A DNA stretch of 64,000 bases from positions 124,001 to 188,000 of the forward strand of contig NZ_CP059081.1 in the NCBI RefSeq assembly GCF_015602705.1, read 5' to 3'. Made by a program: the position numbers and the translations under genes. Below the pieces are notes generated by a model, which was given only the letters and a program-made list of their open reading frames with translations, made no database searches and was not told the DNA's origin. Each line of letters begins with the position of its first letter. Positions within the stretch are counted from its first letter, which is position 1. The stretch comes from Acinetobacter lwoffii (GTDB lineage Bacteria > Pseudomonadota > Gammaproteobacteria > Pseudomonadales > Moraxellaceae). Of this stretch, positions 25,458-33,967 are shown one piece after another.

Positions 25458-25481
25458 GTCGAATAAAAACCGAAATCTCTT

Positions 25482-25511
25482 AAAATCCCTCTTTTGAAAA
25501 GAGGGATTTTT
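25482..25511 (+). terminator. Rho-independent terminator of the type I secretion operon
   Basis: Stem AATCCCTCTTT / AAAGAGGGATT with a small loop followed by a T-run, 25 bp after the HlyD-family stop. Confidence 0.85.
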
Positions 25512-25583
25512 GATTTATAAAGTAAATTTTAAACGCGCGAAATTTACATTTTATTGAAGCAGATAAAAAATCTAAATTCATTT

Positions 25584-26201
25584 TTAGTTTTTTCCAGTGC
25601 CAAAATGTTGCACCCAATACGTTCGATGAGTTACATCATTTCGAACGCAGGTAATCGCATAATCTTTAAATTGGGGTTTCATTAAGTTATCGCAATGTCC
25701 GGGACTGAGCGCCAGCCAATTTTCTAAAACTTGTTTTAGGTTGCTTTGACCTGTTGCTAAATTTTCCCCACCACCACCTTTGTATCCTGTTTTTTTAATA
25801 CGAGCTCTCAGATTTTCACCACTTCGACCGACATGACTTAAAATCTGACGTTGCGAAATATCCAGCGCATGTGCAGTTGAACTTGTTTGTAATTGATTAT
25901 TCCATTTTAGCGAGTGGGTAGCAGAGTAAGCTATTTTTCCACATTGTTGCGGTTGATGCCGAATCACGTTAATGGCATTTAAAACGGCTTGCTGATATTG
26001 TGGATTTTTAATGTCATCACAAGAGATTTTGTCAAAAGAGGCTAAAGTCTGTTGAGGATTTTTTTGAGTGGGTATCGTTGTTGATTTTGCAATGGTTTTA
26101 TTTGATTGATGCTGCAAAGGCTGTTGTGGTTGTGAATTTGAACATCCATGTAGTAAAAAGTATAGACTGCATATAAAAGAATGATAAGCAATATTTTTCA
26201 T
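25584..26201 (-). CDS. CAP/SCP-domain lipoprotein
   Basis: This 205-aa protein has a lipoprotein signal ending in the lipobox LLHGC (Cys about residue 20), then a Gln/Asn/Pro-rich linker and a CAP (SCP-like, PR-1 superfamily) domain at about 75-200. Recognisable CAP elements are LKWNNQLQTSSTAHALDIS, LSHVGRSGENLRAR, GENLATGQ, the LALSPGHCDNLM block with its His, and YWVQHFGTG. Bacterial CAP proteins are exported proteins of largely unknown activity. A strong ribosome site (AGAGGTG) precedes the ATG. The gene faces the type I operon and lies next to the IS481 remnant. A link with adhesin biology is possible but not shown. Confidence 0.85.
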   Translation of the reverse strand: MKNIAYHSFICSLYFLLHGCSNSQPQQPLQHQSNKTIAKSTTIPTQKNPQQTLASFDKISCDDIKNPQYQQAVLNAINVIRHQPQQCGKIAYSATHSLKWNNQLQTSSTAHALDISQRQILSHVGRSGENLRARIKKTGYKGGGGENLATGQSNLKQVLENWLALSPGHCDNLMKPQFKDYAITCVRNDVTHRTYWVQHFGTGKN

Positions 26202-26239
26202 AGTGCACCTCTAGCAAATTTTTTTATTCATCAGATGTA

Positions 26240-26767
26240 TTAGTTCAGACTTGATCGGACATAACTCTTGAAAAAGAGAAAGTTACCCATTTTGATAAAG
26301 GTGTCGAAATCTTAATCAAACAAAGGTAACTTTCTTATGTTGCATACTAACAATCAAATCATCAAACACAAAGTAGGCTTACTCAATTTAGCTGAAGAGC
26401 TTCAAAATGTTTCTAGAGCATGCAAAGTGATGGGTGTCTCTAGAGATACTTTTCATCGCTATCAGGAGCTAGTACAGTCTGGTGACATGGATGCATTGAT
26501 CAATAAATCCCGTCGAGTACCTAATCTAAAAAATCGTGTAGATGATGCTACAGAACTAGCAGTCATTGATTTCGCAACTCAGTATCCAGCTTATGGGCAG
26601 CATCGTACTAGTAACGAATTACGCAAGAAGGGTGTATTTGTTTCAGGTAGCGGTGTTCGCTCTATTTGGTTACGCTATGATTTAGAGAACTTTAAGAAGC
26701 GTTTGAAAGCACTCGCAGCTAAAGTGGCACAGGATGGTATCGAATTAAATGATCATCAGATTGCTGC
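26240..26767 (+). mobile_element. IS481-family element, 3' part lost
   Basis: This is the left portion of an IS481-type element. The presumed left end lies near the sequence TTCAGACTTGATCGGACAT, about 100 bp before the transposase start. The element is cut at about 26768 where an IS21-family left end begins. No right end of the element is found in the window. The left boundary is approximate. Confidence 0.6.
26337..26767 (+). pseudogene. IS481-family transposase, truncated
   Basis: The first 140 or so residues carry the helix-turn-helix region of IS481 transposases (CKVMGVSRDTFHRYQELV, ATQYPAYGQHRTSNELRKKG). After LNDHQIAAV the frame runs into IS21 terminal sequence and stops at 26798. The whole DDE domain is missing, so the protein cannot be active. 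Confidence 0.85.
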
Positions 26768-26855
26768 TGTTAGCGGCAGTGTAAAAATGACCCCCTAATG
26801 GCATTTAAAAACTGACCCCCTTGGTTAATATAGCGGTCATTTTGGACTGCTCAAC

Positions 26856-27875
26856 ATGTTAACTTTGGAGCAAGCAGTGACAATCCAAATACTTCATCAA
26901 CAAGGTAAATCTATTAAAGCCATTAGTCGTGAACTGGGGGTGTCCAGAAATACCGTACGTAAATATTTACGGCAAAACACCACACCTCAGTATCAGCGTA
27001 TACAGCCTAGAATAAGTATCCTTGACCCATATAAACCTTATTTACTCCAACGTGTAAACGCAGCTCATCCTGAATGGATTCCTGCTGTCGTGCTCTACCA
27101 GGAAATTTTAAGGTTGGGATATCCAGGAAAGATCAGGATCTTGAGGGAATATCTTGCAACATTAAAACCAGTTGCCAAACCGGAACCGATCATTCGTTTT
27201 GAAACCCAACCTGGCCAACAAATGCAGGTGGATTTCACCACGATTCGACGCAACAACACGACTTTGAAAGCCTTTGTCGCAACATTAGGGTATTCCAGAG
27301 CGACTTTCGTGAAATTTTATGATCATGAACGTACCGATGCATGGATCGATGGTCTGGAAAATGCATTTCAGTTCTTTGCAGGAGTACCTCAGGAAATCCT
27401 GTTTGATAACGCTAAAACGATCATGATTGAACGGGATGCCTATCAGGAGGGGCAGCATAAATGGAATCCCAAACTGCTCGACTGCGCCAAGAAATACAGC
27501 TTTCGTCCTCGCGTATGTAAGCCCTACCGTGCACAGACCAAAGGCAAAGTTGAACGCTTTAATGGATACCTCAAATCAAGCTTTATTGTGCCATTGAAAG
27601 CAAGCCTGAAGACTTCGGGTTTACTGTTAGATGTTGATGTCGCCAATGCCCACATTGGCCGGTGGCTGCATGAAACCGCCAATCAGCGGATTCATGCCAC
27701 CACGCAAGAAAAACCGGCTGTTCGACTGCAACAGGAGCAGCAAAAATTTACGCCATTACCGCAATCAGATACAGGTTCTAGCACTGTACCTGTTGCAGCA
27801 GCACAGCATGTCATGCCCTACGAGAGTTTGCAGCATCCCTTATCGGTATATGATCAGTTGCTAGGAGTTTCCTGA
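26856..27875 (+). CDS. istA: IS21-family transposase IstA
   Basis: This 339-aa protein has an N-terminal helix-turn-helix (GKSIKAISRELGVSRNTVRK, residues 17-36) and an integrase-type DDE core: Asp in QMQVDFTTI, Asp in EILFDNAKT and Glu in TKGKVERFNGYLK. It ends with the Mu-type C-terminal segment. The stop overlaps the istB start region (ATGA-like spacing at 27875), as usual for IS21 istAB operons. The gene looks intact, but its partner IstB is broken. Confidence 0.9.
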   Translation: MLTLEQAVTIQILHQQGKSIKAISRELGVSRNTVRKYLRQNTTPQYQRIQPRISILDPYKPYLLQRVNAAHPEWIPAVVLYQEILRLGYPGKIRILREYLATLKPVAKPEPIIRFETQPGQQMQVDFTTIRRNNTTLKAFVATLGYSRATFVKFYDHERTDAWIDGLENAFQFFAGVPQEILFDNAKTIMIERDAYQEGQHKWNPKLLDCAKKYSFRPRVCKPYRAQTKGKVERFNGYLKSSFIVPLKASLKTSGLLLDVDVANAHIGRWLHETANQRIHATTQEKPAVRLQQEQQKFTPLPQSDTGSSTVPVAAAQHVMPYESLQHPLSVYDQLLGVS

Positions 27876-28268
27876 TGAATCTGCAATACGACCGTATAGA
27901 GCAGCTTTGCCAAAAGCTCAATCTGCCTGCCATCGCATCACAATGGTCACATCATGCACAACAAACATTAGGTCAAGATGGAAGTTATGCCGACTTTGTT
28001 GAAGCGATCTTGAGGCATGAATATGCTGCCAGGCAACAGCGCAGTCAGCAGGTACTGATGAAACTCTCAGGCCTGCCTCAAGTCAAAACCCTGGAAGACT
28101 ATGATTTTAATTATGCCCTAGGGGCCCCTAAATCACAGGTGATTGAACTGTTCAATCTGAGCTTTATTGCTAGAGCAGAAAATGTGGTGTTTCTGGGGGC
28201 TAGCGGAGTAGGAAAAACGCACTTATCTATGGCATTAGACTATAAGGCCATCATAAACAATGTCAAAA
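27875..28268 (+). pseudogene. istB: IS21-family helper ATPase IstB, truncated
   Basis: The N-terminal region and the Walker A motif (FLGASGVGKTH) are present. After LSMALDYKA the frame enters the IS5-family element and ends at 28309. About half of the ATPase domain, including Walker B and sensor motifs, is missing, so transposition helper activity is lost. Confidence 0.88.
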
Positions 28269-29291
28269 GTCTTTGTTGCATAAATAAATTTCATCCCCAT
28301 ACATGTTAGATGAATACAGAATCAAAAAGCCGATACAAAACAACGAACTGGTCTGAGTACAATCAGGCTTTACGTCAACGGGGTGCTTTCACCATTTGGT
28401 TTGATCCCCAAATGCAATGGTCTGCAACACCTACTGGAAAAAAAGGATGTCAACCTATCTAGACTGATATAGCAATTCAATTTGCCCTGACGATACGAAA
28501 CCTGTTCCAACTGGCTTTACGCCAAACACAAGGTTTCATTCAAAGCCTTTTTCAAATGGCTCACCTCGACTGGAATGTTCCAGACTTCTCAACATTGAGT
28601 CGGCGAGCAGATAAGCTCCAGCCACTTCTACATAAATCAGCAAAAAATCCACAGGAAGACTTGCATATTTTAGTTGATAGCACAGGGATCAAAGTTACAG
28701 GTGATGGGGAATGGGTGCGTAAAAAACATGGCGTAAACCAACATTGTCAATGGCTGAAATTACATCTTGCGACAGATGCAAACAGTGGAGAAATACAAGC
28801 GGTTGAAGTCACGACCTGCCAATATGGTGATGCTGAAATGCTCCAACCTCTTTTAGATCAAATTGATGAACCCATTGCATCTGTCACGGCTGATGGTGCT
28901 TATGACACAGTGAATTGTTATGATGCGATTTTGAAACGGCAAGCAAATGTAATTATCCCTCCTCGTTCCAATGCTGCTTTATGGGTAGAAAATGAAATTG
29001 GTAAAGCAAGGAATCATGCAGTACAAGGCTGTTGGGACAGGGGTCAAAAGCAGTGGAAACGAGATATTGGTTATCATCGACGATCCCGAATAGAGGCTAA
29101 AATGTTTGCCTTGAAACGACTTGGACAAGGTGTATCTAGTCGATGCTTTAATCGTCAGGTGGTTGACTTGCAAATAAGAGTCGATATTTTGAATAAATTT
29201 ACTCAACTTGGTACAGCTAAAACGGTGGCTGTTGTATAAATATCTGAAGATTAGAACAACTCTACCTTTCGTCTATTTGTGCAACAAAGCC
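28269..29291 (+). mobile_element. IS5-family (IS903-like group) insertion sequence with disabled transposase
   Basis: Ends: GTCTTTGTTGCATAAATA at 28269 and, inward from the right, GGCTTTGTTGCACAAATA ending at 29291, so the termini match except for two positions. The 9-bp flanks (ATGTCAAAA and AAGGACAAT) differ, and the sequence to the right is not the rest of istB, so a deletion accompanied or followed insertion. It is related to the decayed element at 5446-6492. Confidence 0.85.
28310..29239 (+). pseudogene. IS5-family transposase with internal stop codon
   Basis: One frame runs from ATG 28310 (MNTESKSRYKTTNWSEYNQ) to TAA 29239 but is cut by TAG at 28460-28462 (codon 51). The downstream part contains the DDE core: ILVDSTGIKVTGDGEW, ASVTADGAYDTVNC and YHRRSRIEAKMFALKRLG. 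A single base change (TAG from a Tyr codon, by comparison with the Tyr at this place in the 5.5-kb copy) would explain the stop. A shorter product from ATG 28556 would lack the N-terminal DNA-binding part. Confidence 0.88.
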
Positions 29292-29311
29292 AAGGACAAT
29301 ATGAACTTGTG

Positions 29312-30172
29312 ATGAATCCTGAATATGAAGATTTTAATTTAGAATTATTACAAGACTATTGGCAATTTAATGAAATTGAAAAGCACCAGTTCACTTATTC
29401 TGTAAAAAAATTAGTGGAAAAATATGATATTAGTTCATCTGCAAAATTGGAAAGAATCGTTAAACACAGTGGACATTTAAAATATACGGGAATAAAAAAC
29501 TGCAAAAAGTGCTATTTCGATTATGAAATTTTTATACGTAAAGACATAGGCTTTAAAGATTGGAAGAATTACAAGAGAGAATTAGAATGCTATGACTGCC
29601 GTAGACGCTCTGTACAAAATTACATGAACAAATATCTCAATGAGTTTAAATTGTGTATTCCAACATTGTCAGATGAGCCAATAGATTCACCGAAGCAGCA
29701 GCTCAGTTACTTAGAAAAAATAGTTCTGTATGTTATGCTCAGCAAAATTAAGATTGGCACAGACAATGTTTTGCCATAACATGAGTGGCGTTCATTTGTT
29801 GAACTCGAAGCCAATGGTGCTGGTGATCTTGTAAAAAGAATATTTGAAAAAGGCTATCTTTTTAAAACAAATGAATTTGACGAATTTATACAAAAACAAG
29901 CTGATTTGCGCCAGCTACATTCAGATTGTAGACAATATTTGAATGAAAATATAACGCATGAAATTCAAACTTACTTAGCCTTAAATTTTAAGGCAGACAT
30001 AAATCTTGTGATTCCTGAATGCTACGATTACCTAGAGCAGTGGACCTTTGGGCTGTATGAGGAAATTATGGGTTCAAAAGTTTATATCAAAGACTTCAAG
30101 GAAATTGGAAAATATATAAAAAATAAAAGATTAAATGAAGTGTATGCCTTGCTTGATTTTGTTCGCCAATAA
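29312..30172 (+). pseudogene. Unknown gene interrupted by one in-frame stop codon
   Basis: One frame continues from about 29312 (MNPEYEDFNLELLQDYW) to TAA 30172 but is broken by TAA at 29777-29779. The sequence before (KIKIGTDNVLP) and after (HEWRSFVELEANGAG) reads as one protein of about 286 residues. It has a CKKC...CYDC pair (about residues 61-108) that could bind zinc. No family is recognised. The 5' end lies right at an IS5 terminus, so the true N-terminus may be lost. Low GC and the IS context mark it as decaying acquired DNA. Confidence 0.6.
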
Positions 30173-30201
30173 AAAAAATCCCTGTAAAGAAAAATAATGC
30201 T

Positions 30202-30575
30202 TTGGAATTGGATTTAATGCGGATGCTTCTTAAATATGATTTACAGCATATTTTGAGCTTGTTTTGGTATCAGTCGAAATTTGTAGGTGATCGGTTACGC
30301 ACCTTAGAGCTATCCGGTGATGAAAACGCTAGGTTTATTAAAGATACTGTTTTTGCTAAGAAAATATCGACTTATTTAGATTATTTAGACCATAAAGATG
30401 AAAAACCTAAGTATCCGAGGAATCTTCCTGGAAATTGGACGTATTCCGAGATTGAGCTGTTTGTTAGTGCCCAATTATTGGCAACTATGAAAAGTGGGAA
30501 AAGTATACGCCTAGCGAAATCTTGGCTTTGTGGGAAGAGACAAGAGGAATTGAGCTTGAGAACGCAAGCGCTTGA
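30202..30575 (+). pseudogene. Unknown small gene, probably frameshifted at its 3' end
   Basis: The frame from about 30202 encodes LLKYDLQHILSLFWYQSKF and WTYSEIELFVSAQLLATMKS. In this frame the tail is AKSWLCGKRQEELSLRTQ. The neighbouring frame from about 30494 reads YTPSEILALWEETRGIELE and stops at 30575, a far more protein-like ending, so one base was probably lost near 30495-30505. It follows the previous pseudogene closely and may have been part of the same unit. No function is recognised. Confidence 0.45.
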
Positions 30576-30615
30576 TTGCTAAATTTTGATTTTTCAAATA
30601 GCGAGGTAAATTTTT

Positions 30616-31653
30616 TCATTCCAAGAAAATTACAGTTAACCCCTTATGGAGGACTTTAGCTAAGTTATTAGCATCCCAATTAGTCAATCGGATACAACCA
30701 TGCGATGCTGTTTTAGAAATTAAGGCGGGATTTGGCGTACCATGAATCCCAAAAGAAGGTCGAGATAAACCAATCCAAATATTTCCTACAGGGTTGTTGG
30801 GTCCTGGGGGGAGGCTTAAGGGCTTAAGATTTTTGCCTTGAATAAAATTCTTAGGGTTATAACTATAATGTGGATTGAACACGATACTGCCGATGGCATG
30901 CGTGCCAGTGGGTGAGGGATTATCTTCGCTCCCGATCGTTGCAGGAAAAGATGCAATGATCTTATTTTGTCGATTAAGCAAATATAATTGTTTAGAACCT
31001 TTGTGTGCAATAATGCTTTGCACATTATTTGGCAAAACATTTATTACATTTGCGACAATAATCTTTTCACCGACTTTATTAAAATTTGCGCCTGAATTAA
31101 TTTTTTGTAGAAACAATTCATCCATATGGAATTTTTCACCGAGCATTTCGGTCACACGAGTGTAATACAAGCCCTTCATTCTTGATTGTTCAGCATAATC
31201 TACAGGGATCGATTGAGCATAAGGAACTTTTAAGTCTTGTGTGGTAATGGTGTACTTAATAAACGTCGGTTGAGTCGTATCTTCATTTAAAAGCTGCCAA
31301 GTATTTGCGTCTAAGATTCCGTCACCACTTAAACCCTTCATAATCTGAAAAGCGGAAATGGCTTTCACAGTATTTAGGCCCAATATGCCATCAATTGCAC
31401 CTGAGGATGAGTAATGGCGACTCAACAGCACTTGTAACTTTGCGTAAACAGGAAGATAGCCTTTTTCAAGATTGTCCGACCACTCCGCTTTATTTAGATT
31501 ATCTAAAGACCATGTGTCGGCTTGGTTTAACAGTGCTAAATTGTTTAGATTGTTAGTGGTAGGAGGAAGTGATTTTTGTGGTTCAGCTGCAAGAGTATAA
31601 GTCGAAAAAATATACATACTACTCAGGCAAATAACTAAAAAGCGACTCAACAT
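30616..31653 (-). CDS. L,D-transpeptidase (YkuD family) with peptidoglycan-binding domain
   Basis: This 345-aa periplasmic protein has a signal peptide (LVICLSSMYIFSTYTLAAEP, cleavage near residue 24), a PG_binding_1 domain at about 70-125 (HYSSSGAIDGILGLNTVKAISAFQ), a central spacer, and a C-terminal YkuD domain at about 210-345. The catalytic signature is complete: His in FGIHGTPNP, then SHGCIRLTNWDA with the nucleophile Cys. Family knowledge: such enzymes make 3-3 cross-links in peptidoglycan or attach or exchange residues on it. Acinetobacter encodes several; which paralogue this is cannot be told. It lies on the minus strand between decayed genes and IS4/IS1 remnants, and appears intact. 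Confidence 0.88.
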   Translation of the reverse strand: MLSRFLVICLSSMYIFSTYTLAAEPQKSLPPTTNNLNNLALLNQADTWSLDNLNKAEWSDNLEKGYLPVYAKLQVLLSRHYSSSGAIDGILGLNTVKAISAFQIMKGLSGDGILDANTWQLLNEDTTQPTFIKYTITTQDLKVPYAQSIPVDYAEQSRMKGLYYTRVTEMLGEKFHMDELFLQKINSGANFNKVGEKIIVANVINVLPNNVQSIIAHKGSKQLYLLNRQNKIIASFPATIGSEDNPSPTGTHAIGSIVFNPHYSYNPKNFIQGKNLKPLSLPPGPNNPVGNIWIGLSRPSFGIHGTPNPALISKTASHGCIRLTNWDANNLAKVLHKGLTVIFLE

Positions 31654-31763
31654 AACGACTAACCCCCAAACTAATTTTATTGATCAAAATAACTGCACTC
31701 ATATTTTAAATAAAGTTGATAATTTAAAAATGTATATAAAATGCGGCTTTGTAACAATTTTAA

Positions 31764-32286
31764 CTCTGTACACGACAAATTTCATAGGGCCCTTGTCCTA
31801 TCAGGCTTTTTCTTTCTTAAAATTGCTAGCACTTTCTTAAATTCTTCTTTTTTCCCAAAACCAATCAAACGTAGAATAGCCATTTGAACATGGTCCAAAC
31901 CGTAGCGAAATAAACTTACTGAAAGTCGTCCATGCTTCTTTATTTTTATCGCTTTTTTTCGATCATGTTGCCATTCACCTGTTAAATAGCACCAACAGAA
32001 ACCGATAGCTAGCACTGCTATCAATTTCTTGACTCGTCTAGGGTCTGTTAAACGAGTATTTTCAAGATTGAATCCACGTCCTTTGAGACAACTAAATAAG
32101 GTTTCGATTTCCCAGCGTAATGCATAATCACGAATAGCTGAAGCATTCAACATAGGAGAAACAACAAGTAAAAGTTCTCCATCTTCTAATCGTAGCGCAC
32201 TAATATACAGTTTCACTCGACCAACCCAAATACGTCGTTTACGACATTCAGTTTGACCAACTTGAAGATGACGAAATAAATCACTA
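31764..32286 (-). mobile_element. ISAba1-like IS4-family remnant
   Basis: The terminus at 31764 begins CTCTGTACACGACAAATTTC, which I recall as the ISAba1-type terminal repeat. The element is cut at 32286 by the IS1-family copy, and nothing of its other end is found beyond that copy. About 520 bp remain. Confidence 0.75.
31782..32286 (-). pseudogene. IS4-family transposase, C-terminal fragment
   Basis: The residual sequence contains the IS4 Y-(2)-R-(3)-E-(6)-K region: ALRWEIETLFSCLKGRGFNL, followed by ENTRLTDPRRVKKL and a basic C-terminus. The frame appears to start inside the IS1 element (MFNASILFETPP), but those residues are IS1 end sequence read in another frame. The N-terminal half, with the first two catalytic Asp residues, is missing. 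Confidence 0.85.
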
Positions 32287-33073
32287 GGTGGTGTTTCAAA
32301 AAGTATGCTGGCGTTAAACAAATCCGTTATTAAGGTAAAAGAAAGTCAAATCAAAGGCTTTAAAATGATTTTCGAGCTTTTTAGAAAAGTTGCAACTTCT
32401 CCTAAATCCACGCCTGATTCGATGACGAATTCTACAATTGTTACCTTCAATACCGACGGTAAAAAACTTACCGATCACTTGCTTGCAACATTGAAATGCT
32501 GTAATAAAACTATCCCAATGATCACTCGCAATTCGAGCATATTGAACCCCAAGCTTTTTAAGTCTAGCTTTAAGACGTTGAACCGTTGCTAAATCCCGCT
32601 TACCCCAAACATAAGCAACAATTTCTCCAGATTCTCGATGGTAGGCATAAATAAGCCATTGTTTATTTTTCTTATTCCCTACAAAAGTCCAAAGTTCATC
32701 GACTTCAAGACATTCGTAGTGGCTTTGTTTAGGCTGAATCTGATAGATCGATTCACTTAAGGTTCGTAATACCTTGCCAATGCTGATACGCTCGACTTCA
32801 GCAATATCTCTTACACCGCTTCCTCTGATCATTAAATGTAATATCTTGCCGGTAATACCTGAGTTACACCCTTGATAGCTTAATGCATGAGCACCAATAA
32901 ACTGACGTTTGCAATCTTTGCATTGATGGTTTTGTTTCCCATCTACTTTGATGCCATTTCTCTTTATATTGTTACTTAGACAGGTAGGACATTTGATTTG
33001 TAGCGTTATTTTCATACCTCTATTTTATCAAAAGCCATATTGTTTTTTTCAGCATACTTTTTGAAACACCACC
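32287..33073 (-). mobile_element. Complete IS1-family insertion sequence, copy 2 (inverted relative to copy 1)
   Basis: 787 bp, same length and termini as the copy at 6551-7337, in the opposite orientation. The inner flank is inside the IS4 transposase remnant (AATCACTA), the outer flank is AAATAAGA, and no target duplication is seen. The two copies bracket about 25 kb that includes the adhesin locus. Confidence 0.92.
32314..33015 (-). CDS. IS1-family transposase, single-frame InsAB type (copy 2)
   Basis: The 233-aa protein is identical in sequence to that at 6609-7310, with the same CPTC/CKDC finger and DELWTFVGNKKNKQWLIYAY core. It appears intact. Identity of both copies points to recent transposition or to gene conversion between them. 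Confidence 0.9.
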   Translation of the reverse strand: MKITLQIKCPTCLSNNIKRNGIKVDGKQNHQCKDCKRQFIGAHALSYQGCNSGITGKILHLMIRGSGVRDIAEVERISIGKVLRTLSESIYQIQPKQSHYECLEVDELWTFVGNKKNKQWLIYAYHRESGEIVAYVWGKRDLATVQRLKARLKKLGVQYARIASDHWDSFITAFQCCKQVIGKFFTVGIEGNNCRIRHRIRRGFRRSCNFSKKLENHFKAFDLTFFYLNNGFV

Positions 33074-33127
33074 AAATAAGAACGGGTGTTTAGCTTCAAA
33101 TAAGAATATCTGTCCATTTAATAAGAA
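33074..33127. repeat. Three AATAAGAA direct repeats beside the IS1 copy
   Basis: AAATAAGAA occurs at 33074-33082 and 33098-33106, and AATAAGAA at 33120-33127, spaced 22-24 bp, with partly similar following bases (ACGGGTGTTTA, TATCTGTCCAT). Regular repeats of this spacing can be transposon-end or initiator binding sites. No gene in the window explains them. Confidence 0.35.
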
Positions 33128-33164
33128 TATGCAATTAATGCAATTTTGAAAAATCTAATTATAA

Positions 33165-33195
33165 AAGCCAATTATTTCAGCGAGATAATTGGCTT
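33165..33195 (-). terminator. Terminator of the satellite-like operon
   Basis: A perfect 11-bp stem (AAGCCAATTAT / ATAATTGGCTT) with a 9-nt loop lies 16 bp after the stop of the DnaC-like gene. On the minus strand it is followed by TTTT. Confidence 0.7.
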
Positions 33196-33210
33196 AAGTA
33201 AAGAGTCGTA

Positions 33211-33957
33211 TTATTTGGTTATCCGCTGATCATCCCAATAACACGGTACTACAATCAAATTGTTTTCATGTAATCGTGACCATAATCGGATACCTAAATC
33301 TCGCTGCATATTTTGGACTGTGAAATTGGAAATCAGAAGGGTAGATTTCATGTTGTCATAACGACTATACAAAACCTTATGTACCATCTCCAGGCGTTTT
33401 TCATGCCGGTCATGCAGGCCATATTCATCAATCACTAATAAATCAAAACTGGAGAAATGGTCGATAACTTCTTTCTCAGAGCGTGAAGCATCTGACCAGG
33501 TGTCCATCATTTTTTGAGCAATTTCTGCACTGGTATAGTAACGCGCAGATTTTGTACTGTTATGCAGAATGTTGCGAATAATTGATGCACTCAGATGGGT
33601 TTTACCTGTACCCGGTGTACCAATCATCAACATATTTGGGTTGTGGTCAGAAATAATCTGCTGTGCAAAAGCCTGACATAGTTTGATGGCATTGTCTTGA
33701 GCAGGACATGCAACTACATAATTCTTGAAGCCACGGTCCAGGTAGCGTTTATTGAGCCCTGAGTTTTTGATTTTCTGTTGCAGCAACCGCTGTTGCAGCT
33801 CATCTGCATAGGCTGCATGTGAGTGATGGACGGTTTCTTTGGCACACAATTTACAGAGCCTGTGACCGGCGATTTCCATCAGGGGTATATGGTGGGTAGG
33901 GCAGAGTGTTTCTATTGTTTCTGCGCGAAACTGGAGCGTTTTAAGCATGGTATTCAT
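33211..33957 (-). CDS. DnaC/IstB-like helicase loader ATPase (prophage type)
   Basis: This 248-aa AAA+ ATPase has an N-terminal Cys/His cluster (CPTHH...CKLCAKE, about residues 19-41), a helical middle part, then Walker A in GTPGTGKTHLSAS (about 115), Walker B in FDLLVIDEYG, sensor motif STLLISNF and an Arg-rich end (GIRLWSRLHE). Family knowledge: DnaC-type proteins load the replicative helicase and are common in lambda-like replication modules. The last gene of the minus-strand operon, it lies 10 bp after the DUF1376 gene, which is the typical partner arrangement. Confidence 0.85.
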   Translation of the reverse strand: MNTMLKTLQFRAETIETLCPTHHIPLMEIAGHRLCKLCAKETVHHSHAAYADELQQRLLQQKIKNSGLNKRYLDRGFKNYVVACPAQDNAIKLCQAFAQQIISDHNPNMLMIGTPGTGKTHLSASIIRNILHNSTKSARYYTSAEIAQKMMDTWSDASRSEKEVIDHFSSFDLLVIDEYGLHDRHEKRLEMVHKVLYSRYDNMKSTLLISNFTVQNMQRDLGIRLWSRLHENNLIVVPCYWDDQRITK

Positions 33958-33967
33958 GATTATTCTC

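Larger units (their letters stand above)
26768..28268 (+). mobile_element. IS21-family element, truncated at its 3' end
   Basis: The left end begins TGTTAGCGGCAGTGTAAAAA near 26768, with repeated TGACCCCC motifs typical of IS21-family termini (about 26788-26820). istA is complete, but istB is cut at 28268 by the IS5-family element and no right terminus is present beyond it. It inserted into the IS481 transposase gene. Confidence 0.85.

Noticed and set aside
31782-32321. IS4 transposase read as a 179-aa gene starting at 32321
   Set aside because: The first 12 or so residues come from the end of the IS1 element; the true remnant begins at 32286 and lacks its N-terminal half.
6551-33073. The IS1-flanked segment as a recent composite transposon
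   Set aside because: The outer flanks (CAACTTGG and AAATAAGA) do not form a target duplication, so transposition of the whole unit to this place is not supported; inversion remains possible.
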